64,000 nucleotides of DNA, from contig NC_092567.1 in the NCBI RefSeq assembly GCF_037975245.1, positions 18,790,876-18,854,875 of the forward strand, given 5' to 3'. Made by a program: the position numbers and the translations under genes. Shown here one piece after another: positions 24,665-36,626 of this stretch (the first letter of the stretch is position 1; each line of letters starts with the position of its first letter). The notes under the pieces are model-generated. The model searched no databases and was not told where the DNA came from. It worked only from the letters and a program-made list of their open reading frames with translations. This DNA comes from Apostichopus japonicus. Taxonomy: Eukaryota; Echinodermata; Holothuroidea; Aspidochirotida; Stichopodidae.

Positions 24665-27600
24665 ATGAAATTTTCTAACATCTTTCTTATGTTATGCAAC
24701 GTTTACTTGATGAATGAGGGGATGGCCGCATCGCCAAACTTGTGCAACTCGTCTGGTAAATAACATTTGGCTATTTACAGTACTTCCACATTGAAACGCA
24801 AGGCCTAACATTTTAAGTTACTGCTACTGTACTAGTACTAGCCTACTCGTAGTAGTACTAGATACAGTAGGAATAATGTTAGCCATTGTGAGTAGGCTAT
24901 AGTGTAGTACAGTCTACTATTACTGAGGTTCTTTTTCTGTGACTGCATTTTTCAAGGCAAAACTGGACAACCACTGGAATCTAAATGATTAGTAACTGTA
25001 TAGTTTTTAGGCAATTGGAGTTGTACAGTGTATCATTAGTGTGCAGTGCTGTTTGTTTACTTTTGTTGTGAACTTTTGTATCTGTTTTGTGCTGAAGTTG
25101 GGAGGGTTTGAACAGGACTTTCCTTCCCAGGAGCCCATCAAGAATCAAGTAGTAGGAAGTTAACTCACAGGACAGTAACAGCTCTTCCCTTTTTACCCGT
25201 TCTTCGGTTCATTTTTCATTTACTTTATCATCAGTTCAATAAGGGTTGCAATGGTGCTTATTTACCTGATCGTCATGTTCAATCAGGTTGGCACTTGTAT
25301 TTAGCAGGCCTTTCTGATGAAACAAGCGATGTGTACATGTAACCAGTCATATTTTAAGTAAACTATGCACTGGTGATTATTTATGCCCTGTGTAAAGCCT
25401 ATTCGTCCAACCTTTGGACATACCAGACACTGTATTATGACAAAAGAATAAAGATATGACTGGAGAAAAGATTACTGAAAAAAACAAGATTCGTGTGTAA
25501 ATTACAAATTAAAGATTTTTCCCTGCATGTACAGTAAATCATGATAGAGCTGATGTCTGTGATGTGGTCACTGTAGATTCCCTATTGTAATATTGTTGAC
25601 TTCTTCAAGCAGTGTGATGCATTTGGAGTTGATTGCTTTGCTCTCTGTAGTCACGATTTCAAAAAAAGAAACTATGTTTTGTAGAGTACAGTAATTATTT
25701 CCCAGTGTGAATAAGAGATCAGTTAAATATTATAAAGGAAAAATGAAAGTACTTTGATGCCATCATTCAGGCACTCTGTGTTTCCAGAATCTATTCAGTA
25801 TCACCAAATCTGAAAAAAGTCAGAATTGCTAATCAAGTACTACAGTATATGAGAATATGGTTTGACCTAGAAATGCAGAAATTTCCTGAATTTTCATTTA
25901 TTTAAGCAATTGTCTTCAGCCATTGGAATATCCATTTAATGAACTCCCTCTTCCTTCATCCACCACTGCTACTTTTTGAAACCCTCAATTAAAATTGTGA
26001 TTTCATTTCTTTCGTTTCTGTGTCCGTTTGCAGCTCCCTTCAGGTTTACGGTTCCTTCAAATCAATTGTTCAACTGTTTCATAGAAGACAGCACTATATA
26101 TACCTTAGAGGTTGAGCTTGAAAATGCTGTGGCTGTGATGACCCAGTTCCACAGTTTACAGGATGAAGTAGGGTTGAACGACTCATGGTCGAGAGAAAGC
26201 ATCACGGGCCGCCACGAAGGCTTATTGCGTTACACAGGGGAGAGTGAGTCTGTTGCGAGTTGGACTGTCCAGTCGTACGTCAACCATACAGTCCACACTG
26301 TGATGATGATCACACTGTTTCAAGCAAATGGTAAAAATTTACCTACATTTTACCTTAGAAGTTAAAAGACAGTACAGGCCTGTAGTACTGTACTGTATGA
26401 TGTACTAGTGTGAATGCATACATTGGTCTTAGTTATCACTAACCTCCATATGTAGACTACAGGACAGGGCATGCACAGCTGCCACAGCCATGTGGTTAGT
26501 GGTCACTGCCATCATAATTGTCAAAACTTACAAATGATGTAATATATTACAAAAGATGAGGACCTACCTGGAATTCAAAATACTAAAATGACAAATATAG
26601 ATGAATCCATGCCCGTGTGTCAAGCATCAGTAAGGCATACATGAAAGAACCATTCTTGATTGGCTGGCGTAGTTATCGTCAAGAAACCTTTACTGAGTGT
26701 ACAGTAATATACCATTGAGCTCGTTCAGTTCGCAAAACTGAAGCCTGTGTTGGTTGTCTCTTTTATTTACCAAAACTCAAAATTCGCTCATTGTTTCCAC
26801 AAGATGGCTTATTCCTGTGGACAGGAAATGGTCAGTGATAATAACATGATAGTATTGAACCTGTCAAAAGTGAAAATAGATGATATATGCTGTTAAGTTT
26901 CACCCCTTTAATCCGTTCGTTCCCCCCCTCAGATCCAATTCCTGGTGCCTGCAATCAGGTCTTCGTACCCGAAAACGAACCCAATTTACATTTGACTGAG
27001 GCGCCCGATCTTGCCTTGATAAAATTTGCTGCGGCTAATGTCGGATCTCCGAAAGGCTCGCCGTGCTATGCAGGATCCAAGTCTCCGGCAATGGCACTCT
27101 TGTACGATCTCTACATTTATTACATGCCGACCAAAAGCTACTCGGAGACGGTCATGTTTGGCGCCGTCGAGAAAATGTCCACGCCTACGAATATCATGAA
27201 GCATGGACAGAAGGTAACTTTTAAGTTTATGTTGAGGTTGGAATTTGAATAGTGAAGAGGGAGTGATTTGGGGAAGGGGGGGGAAGGGGTGGTGGGAATG
27301 GAGGGAGAGGGGATAGCTTATCAAATTTATAAGATTCTGCTCATATAATTACAGACAACATTTTTTTCCTTCCCAAGAAATAGAAGCTAAACCTCAGATC
27401 TTCAACACAAAACATAGGACTTCTGGGAAACAGAATGGGACACAAAAATTAGAAACGTGAGTCAATGTTTCCGAACCTTTCATTACAATTAAGATGATTT
27501 TATGTGCCTCTTTCTTTACCTCCAGGTCTCATCATTCACAGCGTTACAAAAGAAGGAAGTTTTCCTGGCCTTATTTAAGAACCGGGGCATCGTTCACAAT

Positions 27601-30600
27601 GTGTTGGTATTCGATCCAGCCAAGAACATGACAACCGCTGCTTACGTGCCTCTCATCGACTATGCCTGCGATGAGAAGTCGCAAGGCAGTGTGGTGTGTA
27701 CTTACACAGGTGAGAATGTATACATGTATGGGAGGAATGTGTATTGCAGTCGATGGGGGTGAGAGAAAGAGAGAGGGTGGCGTCTATTTTTACGCCAGAC
27801 TTGAAGTGAGTCTGTACACCAGACTTGTGGTGAGTCTGTACACCAGACTTGTGGTGAGTCTGTACACCAGACTTGTGGTGAGTCTGTACACCAGACTTGT
27901 GGTGAGTCTGTACACCAGACTTGTGGTGAGTCTGTACAACAGAGTTGTGGTGATTCTGTATACCAGACCAGACTTGTGGTGAGTCTGTACACCAGACTTG
28001 TGGTGATTCTGTACACCAGACTTGTGGTGAGTCTGTGCACCAGACTTGTGGTGATTCTGTACACCAGACTTGTGGTGAGTCAGTACACCAGACTTGTGGT
28101 GAGTCTGTACACCAGACTTGTGGTGAGTCTGTACACCAGACTTGTGGTGAGTCTGTACACCAGACTTGTGGTGAGTCTATACACCAGACTTGTGGTGAGT
28201 CTGTACACCAGACTTGTGGTGAGTCTGTACACTAGACTTGTAGTGAGTCTGTGCACCAGACTTGGGGTGAGTCTGTACACCAGACTTGTGGTGAGTCTAT
28301 GCACCAGACTTGTAGTGAGTCAGTACACCAGACTTGTGATGATTCTGTACACCAGACTTGTGGTGATTCTGTACACCAGACTTGTGGTGATTCTGTACAC
28401 CAGACTTGTGGTGAGTCTGTACACCAGACTTACGGTGAGTCTGTGCACAAGACTTGGGGTGATTCTGTACACCAGACTTGTGGTGATTCTGTACACCAGA
28501 CTTGTGGTGAGTCTATGCACCAGACTTGTGGTGAGTCTGTACAGCAGACTTGTGGTGATTCTGTACATCAGACTTGTAGTGATTCTGTACACCCGACTTG
28601 TGGTTAGTCTGTACACCAGACTTGTGGTGAGTCTGTACACCAGACTTGTGGTGAGTCTGTACACCAGACTTGTGGTGAGTCTGTACACCAGACTTGTGAT
28701 AAGTCTGTACACCAGACTTGTGGTGAGTCTATGCACCTACTGTTATTCTAGCAGCATTAATAACCTTTCCTCACATTCTGCATCGTTCATTTTGGTTACT
28801 CATACCTGAGACATTTCAAAAGTAGTTTTGGAATAATTGCTTTAAATAGTTCTATATTCATACTCAGAGCCTTGCACTCATTACTACTAAAGGAAGGTCT
28901 ACTTGTAAAGTAGTATAAGTCTGTTATACACTGATGAGATAATATAGGTGCAAAATAGAATCCACAGGCTTTTGGGAAAATATGGAAGTAGGTTAATTCA
29001 AAGGGGTTGACAAAATGAGAGAGATGATATTGTGTATTCACATATCACAAAGGCATAATGGACTGATTTAAATGTTACTTCCTTCCAAGTTTGGAAACTT
29101 TGCTAAAAGAAATACAAACTTTATTATAATGTGATTGTAAGCTACTGATCAGGAGTGCCAAAGATTATTATTATTATTATTATTATGAATATTATTATTT
29201 ACCAAATTTATATAGCGCTCTTTTCATGCTTAAGCATGTTCAAGAGCACTTTACAATGACAACAAAATGACATACTGTAACCCTTAAAATATGAATATTA
29301 AGAATAAAATTGACACAGCTAAAATATTAATATAAAAAAAAAATATATATATATATATATATACTAAGGATGGGATCTGATAGAAAAACCTGTTTGGTAT
29401 CATCATCCTGGAGCCACTTGATTTGTATCATCATCATTATTATTAATTTATTGTTATTTATATATTTTTTTTTCCATCTACAGATATGGGTCCTACTTTA
29501 GTGTACACTTTTTGTGGTTTGCTGGGTGTGATTCTATGCTTCTTAGGCCATTGGACCTTTTTATACGGTAAGTTGAGAGTTGAGAGATTAGCTCTGGTAC
29601 ATCTCTATTTCTCACATTCTTTTTCAGAATGGTACGTAGAATAAGATGATCAGTATCAATTTCTTTGCCGTTCTACTTCTTCACCTCCCCTCTTCCACCG
29701 GCATTGTTTCCACTCCTCCTCCTCCTCCTCCTCCTCCTCTTCCTCCTCCTCCTCCTCCTCCTCCTCCTCCTCCTCCTCCTCCTCCTCACTACCATCCTGT
29801 CCTCCCAAGTCATCCATGACCCATGAAATATAGCTAAGAGATTGAAGTTATCATGTATGTATGTGTGTATGTATGCGTGTATATATATTTGTACGTATTC
29901 ATGTGTGTATGAATTCATGTCTGTGTGTGTATGCATGCCCTTGTTTGTATTCTGATTGAGGACTTGAGCAAAGGAATTCCACGTCCTCAAACCTCATTTC
30001 AAAAGTATCCCCACGTCAGAAGAAGAATTCTTTTGTTCAGGGGTCTTGTTAAGGTTAGGGTACATGGATTTGAACAATAGGGAAAATAATGGGGTCCTCG
30101 GGTTGAATGTAAATCACACTTGGGTGGGTGTGTGTAGAGATATGTGTGTGTATTTGTGTGTGTGTATTTGTGTGTGCGTGTATACATGTTTCATTTGGTT
30201 TTGTTTATTTGGTTTATCACTTCACGTATAAACACAACATATTCAACATAGCATAAAACAAACATGTATGTATGTATATATGTATGTATGCATGCATGCG
30301 TGAGCAAGTATGTATGTACAGTACATGCTAGTGTCCTTTCTTCTCATCCCTGCTGAAGCTATTCTAAGTGTTTCTCACAATTTCCCTCATCTCTTAACCC
30401 TATTTTTTCTTGTTTGCTTCCCATCTCTTCAGAGGTTTACATGTTTGGGTTCTTGCCAAGCGTTCTTGCCTCTTTTGTGATTTTTACCGCACACACGGAC
30501 TTGTACCCATACGGTGAGTAGGCTATTGTTACTTCATACAAGTTGGGTGTTTGTTTCCTGATCACCGGGAAGGGTTACTCTCTAGACCAGGGGTTTCCCT

Positions 30601-33600
30601 AACTTTATACCCCCGAGAACCCCCTGTGGATGTCACAGTTGTCCCCCAACTTTTCAAGACACGATACGAGTCATTAGTATATATTATACTATAATACTCA
30701 TAACAGTGCTTCGTAAAAGATCAAGTATCACATGCATGGTACGGTACTACTATGGCAACATACAGTATGTATGGAAAGCGAAAAGAGTTTGTCGATAGGT
30801 ACGACTTTTTGTACATTACTAAATTATAGGACATATCAGATGTTAGCTCAACAAAAAGTACTAAAGTTTTGACTTTCAGAAACGTCTCACGAACCCCCTG
30901 GGATGGACTCACGCACCCCCTGGGGTTTCGCACCCCAGTAAGGGAACCCCTGCTCTAGACGATGGACCAATTCCAATGATGATGAGTAAAGTGTCGAGAA
31001 TTTTCTTCTCATCCGTAGGCGTCTATACGGTATCTGTGACACTCGGTACTCTGGGTGGTGCAACTCTCACGGGCCTCTGGTGGCGCTTTGGAAGGGTATT
31101 GCCGACAGTTTTGTGGATAAGCCTTGTTCTCGGATTCCAGCTTTCATCGGTGCTGTTTTTCACTCCATTTGGTAAGATATAATGTAGTGAAGTGAAATTT
31201 TGTTGTTTGCACCCTTTGAATATTTATATGTGTTACGTAATATACTGTAATGTAGCTTTAGTTGTGTTCATAGCTTTTGCACGTGTGTTCTGTTTGTTCT
31301 GTATACGCTGTCATCATGGCCAGCAGCGTCTCTGCAGAGCTCCGGGGTTCGCCTCGTAAACCCCTTATCATTTAATAGAGTTTGTAATAAATTGTCAGCC
31401 ATTGTTTCAACGCAAGAACACTCTTGCATCCTCATTGATAACTTGTGAGCTCGAAGCAAAGGACCCTAAATCCGGTAATTTCCCCCGCCATCCGCGGTTC
31501 GCATCAATAACTTGGCTTGAAAGCAGGTTAAGGCTGCTAGAAAAAGCACCCAATTCTACACAGAGTTTGGCTGGTACAGTTCGAAGAGAGTTAAAAATTG
31601 GTGTTACAGGTGCATGAGACTTTTTGGCAGCAATGTTTGTTAACAGTAAACAGAGTGGAGTAATCAGTCATTCAATATGCTAGGGGTCAGTTGTAAGACT
31701 TTTGTGGTCTTCACGACTATCAATGTTGAGATCGCAAGAGCCAAGGTTATGTCAGGGTATGATCTCTCTGTTTTGTGTGCAAAGCAGGCCTTACATAGAG
31801 ATTAGTCCTCGGTACATAAGCACCTTGTAGCTCAGGATTAGCTCAGTGGTTAATGCCGAGTGTTAGCTCAGTGGTTAACGCTGGTGCCTTTCAATCATAA
31901 GGTCCCAAGTTCGAGTCACTCCAATATTAATGTATGTCGTCCAGTTACAGAGTTGTTGACAATTGACAATTCATAATCGTGGACGTTAAATATGAATGTA
32001 AGAGACTGACTTCGGTCAGCTTACGGCTTTGATAAGCCAATGATGGATTCTTCGCCGAGATCCTGCTTGCAGGAGGATCTAAAATACATACATACATATG
32101 TACATTGAAATTGGTATACCTTGGTTAAACCCAAATTTTCTAGGGTGATGTACTTGGAAACTTCTTATCATTAATTCATATTTATCTCGTTCATAGGTTA
32201 TATGAGTATATGGCAGAACAATGCAGCCTTCGGACTTGCCTTTGCGAGTAGTATCTTAGTGGTGCCTATATTTGGACTAATCTTTCAATTGTGGGTGAGT
32301 TTTTTAATTTTTTTCATCGCCGTTTTCCTTAGAAATAAAGAAAAAAAAGGGAATATTAAAAAGATGATAATAAAAAGAATGTTGACATACATCATTTAGC
32401 TTGTGCTGTGATTTGTTTGTACATGAATGATGGGCAAGAAATGAGCTCTCATCTATAAGTTAATTCCTGAATATTCAGGTAATATTTAATCACCTCATAC
32501 ATTGGTGCCTTTGTTTTCATATATCGGTTCTTTTATTTCTTGAACCTTCAAGTAATTTGTTAGCATTCATTGTTTCATATGTGATGATAAGCCAATGCAG
32601 TTGTTTCATCTTTTGGTTTGTATTTTCTTGAACATTCAGGTAAGCAATTAAGTTTGAGCTGTAGGTGGCTCTTACAAGATAATAAACATACCGTTAGCTT
32701 TTATATCTATTTACTTTTTTATTTCTGAAAAATTCAGGTGGGTTGTTTAGTTGTTAGCATTATACAAGCATACATAATGATAGCCACTGGTTTAGTTTTC
32801 ATCTATTGGTTCTTTATCTCTTGAATATTCATATTCAGGTAAGCTATTTAGCTTGTGCTGTGATTGGCTCTTACATGATAATAGCCACTGCTTTACTTTT
32901 CATCTATTGGTTCTTTATCTCTTGAATATTCAGGTGAGCTATTTAGCTTGTGCTGTGATTGGCTCTTACATGATGATAGCCACTCTGAGTTTCTTCTTTG
33001 GAGGAATTTTGCATTACATCGTTCAGAATATTGTCCATCGAGCTTCAACTGAAAACTTTGGTCAAGCGGTCTTCATTCTACCCAAAAGTCCAGTTGGTAA
33101 GAACATTTTTTGTCAGTCAGCAAATTTTTGCATGTATAGGAAAATACTGTTGCCAGAAATTGATTGCATTAAAAATAAAATTCTGTAAAACTTCTTAGAT
33201 TAATTAATGTATCCGGCAACAATATAGTGAGAGACATTACCATGGCAACTTAGCTGAAATTGACTTGTTATGCTGTGAGAGATAACATTTTCAAAATACT
33301 AATTATTATGTCAATGAACTCATGAATTCAGTTTACATTCATAGGTAAGCAATCATTCCAAATGCATCACATTTTTCAGGCAAATTTAATCCACTTGTAA
33401 TATATGAAAGGGAAACTAAATTATGCTTCTGCAAACCATTTGCCATTATGAATTCACAAATCATGCAATGTGAATCATTTCCTGGATTGCTGAGGTGTTT
33501 GTCTGTGAAGACTTAGAGCTCCATCGTATAATAAGTAGAATTATAAGAACAGGATATCAGTTCAGATCAACATCTATCGTGACATGCTAAATGGAACCCT

Positions 33601-34447
33601 GATAAAATTTCATATTTTATTTATGAATATTCATCACAAGACCGTCCGCTTCAGCTAGTCCGGACAATTCCCTAATGCTAATACCTCTCTAAACTGTACT
33701 CCAATATCATGCTTCATAGCACTGGTATTGTCAGTACAAGCAGTTCCTAACCTTGATCTGATAGAAACATGATATTCATACTGCTCGTACTGAAAATACC
33801 AGTGCTCCGAAGCGGCACATAACACGACAGTATAGAAAAAATTGTCCCAACTGGGTATCCGCCTTAAAAATGTTTACCTCTGATGACATATTCTCGCACA
33901 AATTTGTCTCAATTCGTATAAACCTTGCTGGATCTTTGCTACTATAGAAAAAACTTTGCTAATATTATAGAAAAAATTGTCCCAACTGGGTATCCGCTTT
34001 AAAAATGTTACCTTTGATTACAAATTGTCGCACAAATTTGTCTCAATTCGTATAAACCTTACTGGTCCTTTGCTACTATAGAAAAAATTTGCCTTTGCTA
34101 ATATATATAGAAAAAATTGTCCCAACTGGGTATCTGCTTTAAAATTTTTTACCTCTGATCATATATTCTCACACAAATTTGTCTCAATTGGTATAAAACC
34201 TTACTGGTCCTTTACTCTCGACACAGACTACACTCTGATAACGCTGTGGTTCTTTCTCGTCGTCGGTGGCGTGGCGACTCAGAAATATCTCAACAGACGG
34301 GAGAGCGACTTTCCGACGTGTCCCTACAGATCTTTCAAAGAGAGGAGGAGGCTACTTCGAATGAGGAGCAGGGAGGAAACGGTACTCACCAGCGGCACAG
34401 TCAACTCATCGGACAACGAGCGTACTCCGTTAGTCGGAGACTTGTGA
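24665..34447 (+). CDS. TM7SF3: Transmembrane 7 superfamily member 3
   Basis: Ten exons: 24665-24755, 26034-26330, 26933-27213, 27526-27709, 29484-29567, 30433-30513, 31019-31171, 32197-32294, 32934-33096, 34227-34447. They join in phase into 550 residues (human ~570). Exon 1 gives a short signal peptide (MKFSNIFLMLCN...). The luminal/extracellular half follows, with the family block DPIPGACNQVF and SAAYIPAHTYAC-like AAYVPLIDYACDE. Seven membrane segments then follow: LVYTFCGLLGVILCF, FLPSVLASFVIF, two in exon 7 flanking GLWWRFGRVLP and ending LFFTPFG, FASSILVVPIFGLIF, YLACAVIGSYMMIA, and LITLWFLVVGGVA. The basic cytosolic tail ends ERTPLVGDL, like the human ERTPLLL. In mammals the protein is linked to protection from cellular stress and p53 response; here only homology is shown. 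Introns are loaded with tandem arrays, a SINE and a hAT MITE. A probable poly-A signal AATAAA lies near 35716. Confidence 0.94.
27795..28738 (+). repeat. 24-bp minisatellite in TM7SF3 intron 4
   Basis: About 39 tandem copies of a 24-bp unit (consensus GTACACCAGACTTGTGGTGA plus GTCT). Single-base variants recur in groups, such as GATTCT for GAGTCT and TGCACC for TACACC. The array begins about 85 bp after the exon 4 donor (ACACAG|GTGAGA). Each unit carries GTGAGT, a perfect core match to the U1 donor consensus. As 24 is divisible by three, long spurious open frames run through it on both strands; these are not genes. Confidence 0.97.
29166..29260. repeat. (TTA)n with ATATAGCGC retroelement end
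   Basis: A (TTA)n run is followed by TTTATATAGCGCTCTTTTC and AGAGCACTTTACA. The same kind of end (microsatellite next to TATATAGCGC) terminates the SINE at 43745. It is a short 3' end fragment in a TM7SF3 intron, minus orientation. Confidence 0.6.
29713..29788. repeat. (CCT)n microsatellite
   Basis: About 25 CTC units with one CTT interruption, in TM7SF3 intron 5. It produces an arginine-rich spurious frame on the minus strand. Confidence 0.9.
30580..30960. mobile_element. hAT-type MITE, family B copy 1, with TSD
   Basis: The element runs 30588-30952 (365 bp) with inverted ends CAGGGGTTTCCCTAAC and TAAGGGAACCCCTG. It is flanked by a perfect 8-bp duplication CTCTAGAC (30580-30587, 30953-30960). 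The ends match the general hAT/Charlie style CAGGGGTTC. No coding capacity. It lies in TM7SF3 intron 6. Confidence 0.92.
31184..31367 (+). repeat. 184-bp interspersed repeat, copy 2
   Basis: Matches 8584-8767 over the same length. It starts 13 bases past the exon 7 donor of TM7SF3. The following sequence contains AATAAATTGTCAGCC, which would fit an LTR poly-A region, but no second LTR or internal region is visible. Confidence 0.6.
31827..32106 (+). mobile_element. tRNA-derived SINE, family 1 copy c
   Basis: Same body and ACAT tail as copy b. The tRNA-like head is partly duplicated: TTAGCTCAGTGGTTAA occurs at about 31838 and again at about 31863. It ends about 90 bp before the acceptor of TM7SF3 exon 8. 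Confidence 0.85.
32396..32985 (+). repeat. Decaying tandem array of the exon 9 acceptor junction
   Basis: The 3' end of TM7SF3 intron 8 plus the first ~55 bases of exon 9 are tandemly repeated upstream of the real exon, in about six units of ~75-110 bp. They decay with distance. The nearest copy (about 32836-32933) repeats ATTCAG|GTAAGCTATTTAGC and GTGATTGGCTCTTACATGAT almost exactly. Further copies show ATTCAGGTGGGTTG (about 32737), ATTCAGGTAAGC (about 32635), TTCAAGTAAT (about 32549) and ATTCAGGTAAT (about 32475). Confidence 0.85.
33711..33813. repeat. Long imperfect hairpin in TM7SF3 intron 9
   Basis: The left arm 33711-33743 and the reverse complement of the right arm 33781-33813 agree at 29 of 33 positions, around a 37-base loop. 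The total of ~103 nt is in the size range of a precursor microRNA, but no small-RNA evidence exists here. A tiny MITE is the alternative. Confidence 0.7.
33831..34226 (+). repeat. Three ~137-bp tandem units ending at the last TM7SF3 acceptor
   Basis: Units start at about 33831, 33966 and 34108. Each reads ATAGAAAAAATTGTCCCAAC, then GGGTATC(C/T)GC, then CACAAATTTGTCTCAATT, then ACTGGTCCTTT. The last unit runs directly into the acceptor of exon 10 (CTCGACACAG|ACTAC). The earlier units have CTACTATAG at the equivalent place. Confidence 0.85.
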
Positions 34448-34558
34448 GGTCATTCGAAGGTCAGAAAAAGAAATAGACAAATTGTCTTGTTTTATATATA
34501 TATATTTTGGAATTACATTTAGTCTAAAAAGAAATAGTTTTCAATAGATGCGATGCAG

Positions 34559-34681
34559 TCATATTTTTTTAGCTTGAGAAAATTTTGCTCAAAAAAAAAG
34601 GCATTAGCCTTATGTTGTCATATTTTTATAGCTTGAGAAAATTTTGCTCAAAAAAAAAAGGCATTAGCCTTATGTTGTCAT
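34559..34681 (+). repeat. ~60-bp tandem duplication in the TM7SF3 3' UTR
   Basis: Two near-identical copies containing GCTTGAGAAAATTTTGCTC, an A run and GGCATTAGCCTTATGTTGTC, just after the stop codon at 34445-34447. GAGAAAATTTTGCTC is partly self-complementary. Confidence 0.85.
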
Positions 34682-35099
34682 GAGGCTATTCAATATGCGG
34701 AACATTTGTATTCCAAAGTACTTAAGTTCTAGCAGATATTTAGACTGTGTTTGAGCAGTATTTTTAAGTTCCTGTAGATTTTTGCCATTCCTTGAATGTT
34801 ATACTTAAAACATTTAAACCTTTTGCCTCTTCTTGGTGGTTGTACCTCGAAAAAGGAAAATCAAGGGCTAAAAATATTTTTTACCAGTTCGTAAGACGAC
34901 GCACACACCTCTTAGCAACTTCAGGAATGTACATCCAATTCCTTCATAAATATCATTTTCAGGTTGTAAAACTTGCGAGGGCAATCGGTCAGCAAGAAAT
35001 ACAAAGAATTCTCTTGTTTTATAAAAAAAAATTCTTTATAGACTCCTCTCTACTTTCTTGCCTCTTTTCATTTAATTGTCGTCTTCAATGTAAACCGTA

Positions 35100-36626
35100 A
35101 GTCGTGTTTTGGTATTGGAAAAGTCTTGAATTTTATTTGCTTTAAAGCGTGGGAAAGTTGGAACTATGAGGAAGGGTTTATCTTTGGAAATAGGTTAAAT
35201 TCAAGCAACAATGCCTTGACTCAGGAACAAGATATAGAGATGGGCTTTTCAACTAACAGTATGACATAACAGTATTTACCGTATAAAGTGTCACATTTTA
35301 TGCCACGGGTATATCCCTTGAAATAAGAAGCATATTGGATATAAAAATTATTATCAGTACTGACGTTTCATTTGTTTTGGTGAAGTTATGTTAATATTTT
35401 AATTGAAATCATTATTTCATTTGATAGCATTTTAAAAATTTAACATGTTCCACTTTATGTGTATTTTCTGTGCCTTCTATTGCCAAATTTACATTTGAAA
35501 GTTAACTTTCTAATATTCGAATAATGCAGAAAAATCTTAACATGGAAAATGAAATTTCAGTTTCATATCTGAATATTCTATTCCATTTTACTTGTATTTA
35601 AATAACAGCTCTTTGTGTTGGTTTTTATGAATATTTTTGTTAATGCTAATTTGTCTAAAATATCTTATTATAATGTAGGTCATTAGGTTTAACTAATCAT
35701 GACTCATTTCTTAAAATAAAGTAAAACTCACAATTTTTTTTTAAATTTTCATTTTGGTTTTACACGTGTACTATTATGAAAATGTGACAGTGGAACAAAA
35801 TGTTGAAGACTAAATCAAATTCACTTGGTTTACTTTTAAGTTGCCAGAATCAGGGCTAATGGAATTGCTATTATCTTCAACACTTCTTTCTGATGTTGAT
35901 GTTACAAAATATGGTAACAGACGGTTTTTTCATTTATCTATTTGTTCTTCAAAACTTTACATTATTAAACCCACCTTGAGAGACGCCTTATAGACACTCC
36001 TGATGTTTTTATTTAAGTTATAAATGTGATTCAGACAGTTGAAGAAGTAGATATTTACAATGCAAAATGATGCTTTGGGGGTGGAGTGGGGCGGGGGGGG
36101 GGTTCTCTTACTCGGCATAATCGATGCGGGATGATATGTCAGATTCAATGAAAACTGATATAAATAAATTACTAATTGTTTTCATTTTCAATGGGAATGC
36201 GAGGTGAGAAGCATTGAAGGTGGTGAGGGGGGGGGGGGGAGATCAATGATATATGAGTACCATGCAAGAATTGTTAATGTGAAGATGCTGGGGGTGGGGG
36301 GTTATGAACCACTGTGGGTTAAAATTCCTTTTAGGGATTTGCTGTAGCTTTGACTGTCAAGTATAAGGAGTGGGCTGAATACTCACCCCATCCCCTCACC
36401 CTCACCAGATTTTCGATTCCTTGCTGGAGGCAGAAGGAATTTATACAATGATGATGGCACATGTGTGTGCGTATGTGACACTTGCTTGTATACAAGGTAA
36501 CTCAAAAAGGAAAAAAGGTGGATGAACTTCATGCTTGGGGGATCTGTCTTATTGACAACAAAAACCCTAAGTCCTCTATATATACATTCAACATTGTTGT
36601 GTTGACAGATGGCACAAGCAGGAAGT
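35100..36626. other. TM7SF3 3' flank, no further gene recognised
   Basis: An AATAAA hexamer at about 35716 (TTAAAATAAAGTAAAAC) is a plausible poly-A signal. The stretch after it has G runs at about 36090 and 36229 and no recognisable exons. Confidence 0.4.

Noticed and set aside
25976-26033. In-frame extension MKPSIKIVISF before TM7SF3 exon 2
   Set aside because: It lacks an ATG and is intron sequence ending in an acceptor at 26033; the ATG-containing signal-peptide exon at 24665-24755 joins in phase.
27800-28740. CRISPR-like array of regular repeats
   Set aside because: Units are directly contiguous with no unique spacers, and the genome is eukaryotic.
27976-28809. 277-codon open frame of repeated SLYTRLVV
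   Set aside because: By-product of the 24-bp minisatellite, open in several frames on both strands, and inside a TM7SF3 intron.
29673-29990. Arginine-rich minus-strand frame
   Set aside because: Translation of the (CCT)n microsatellite.
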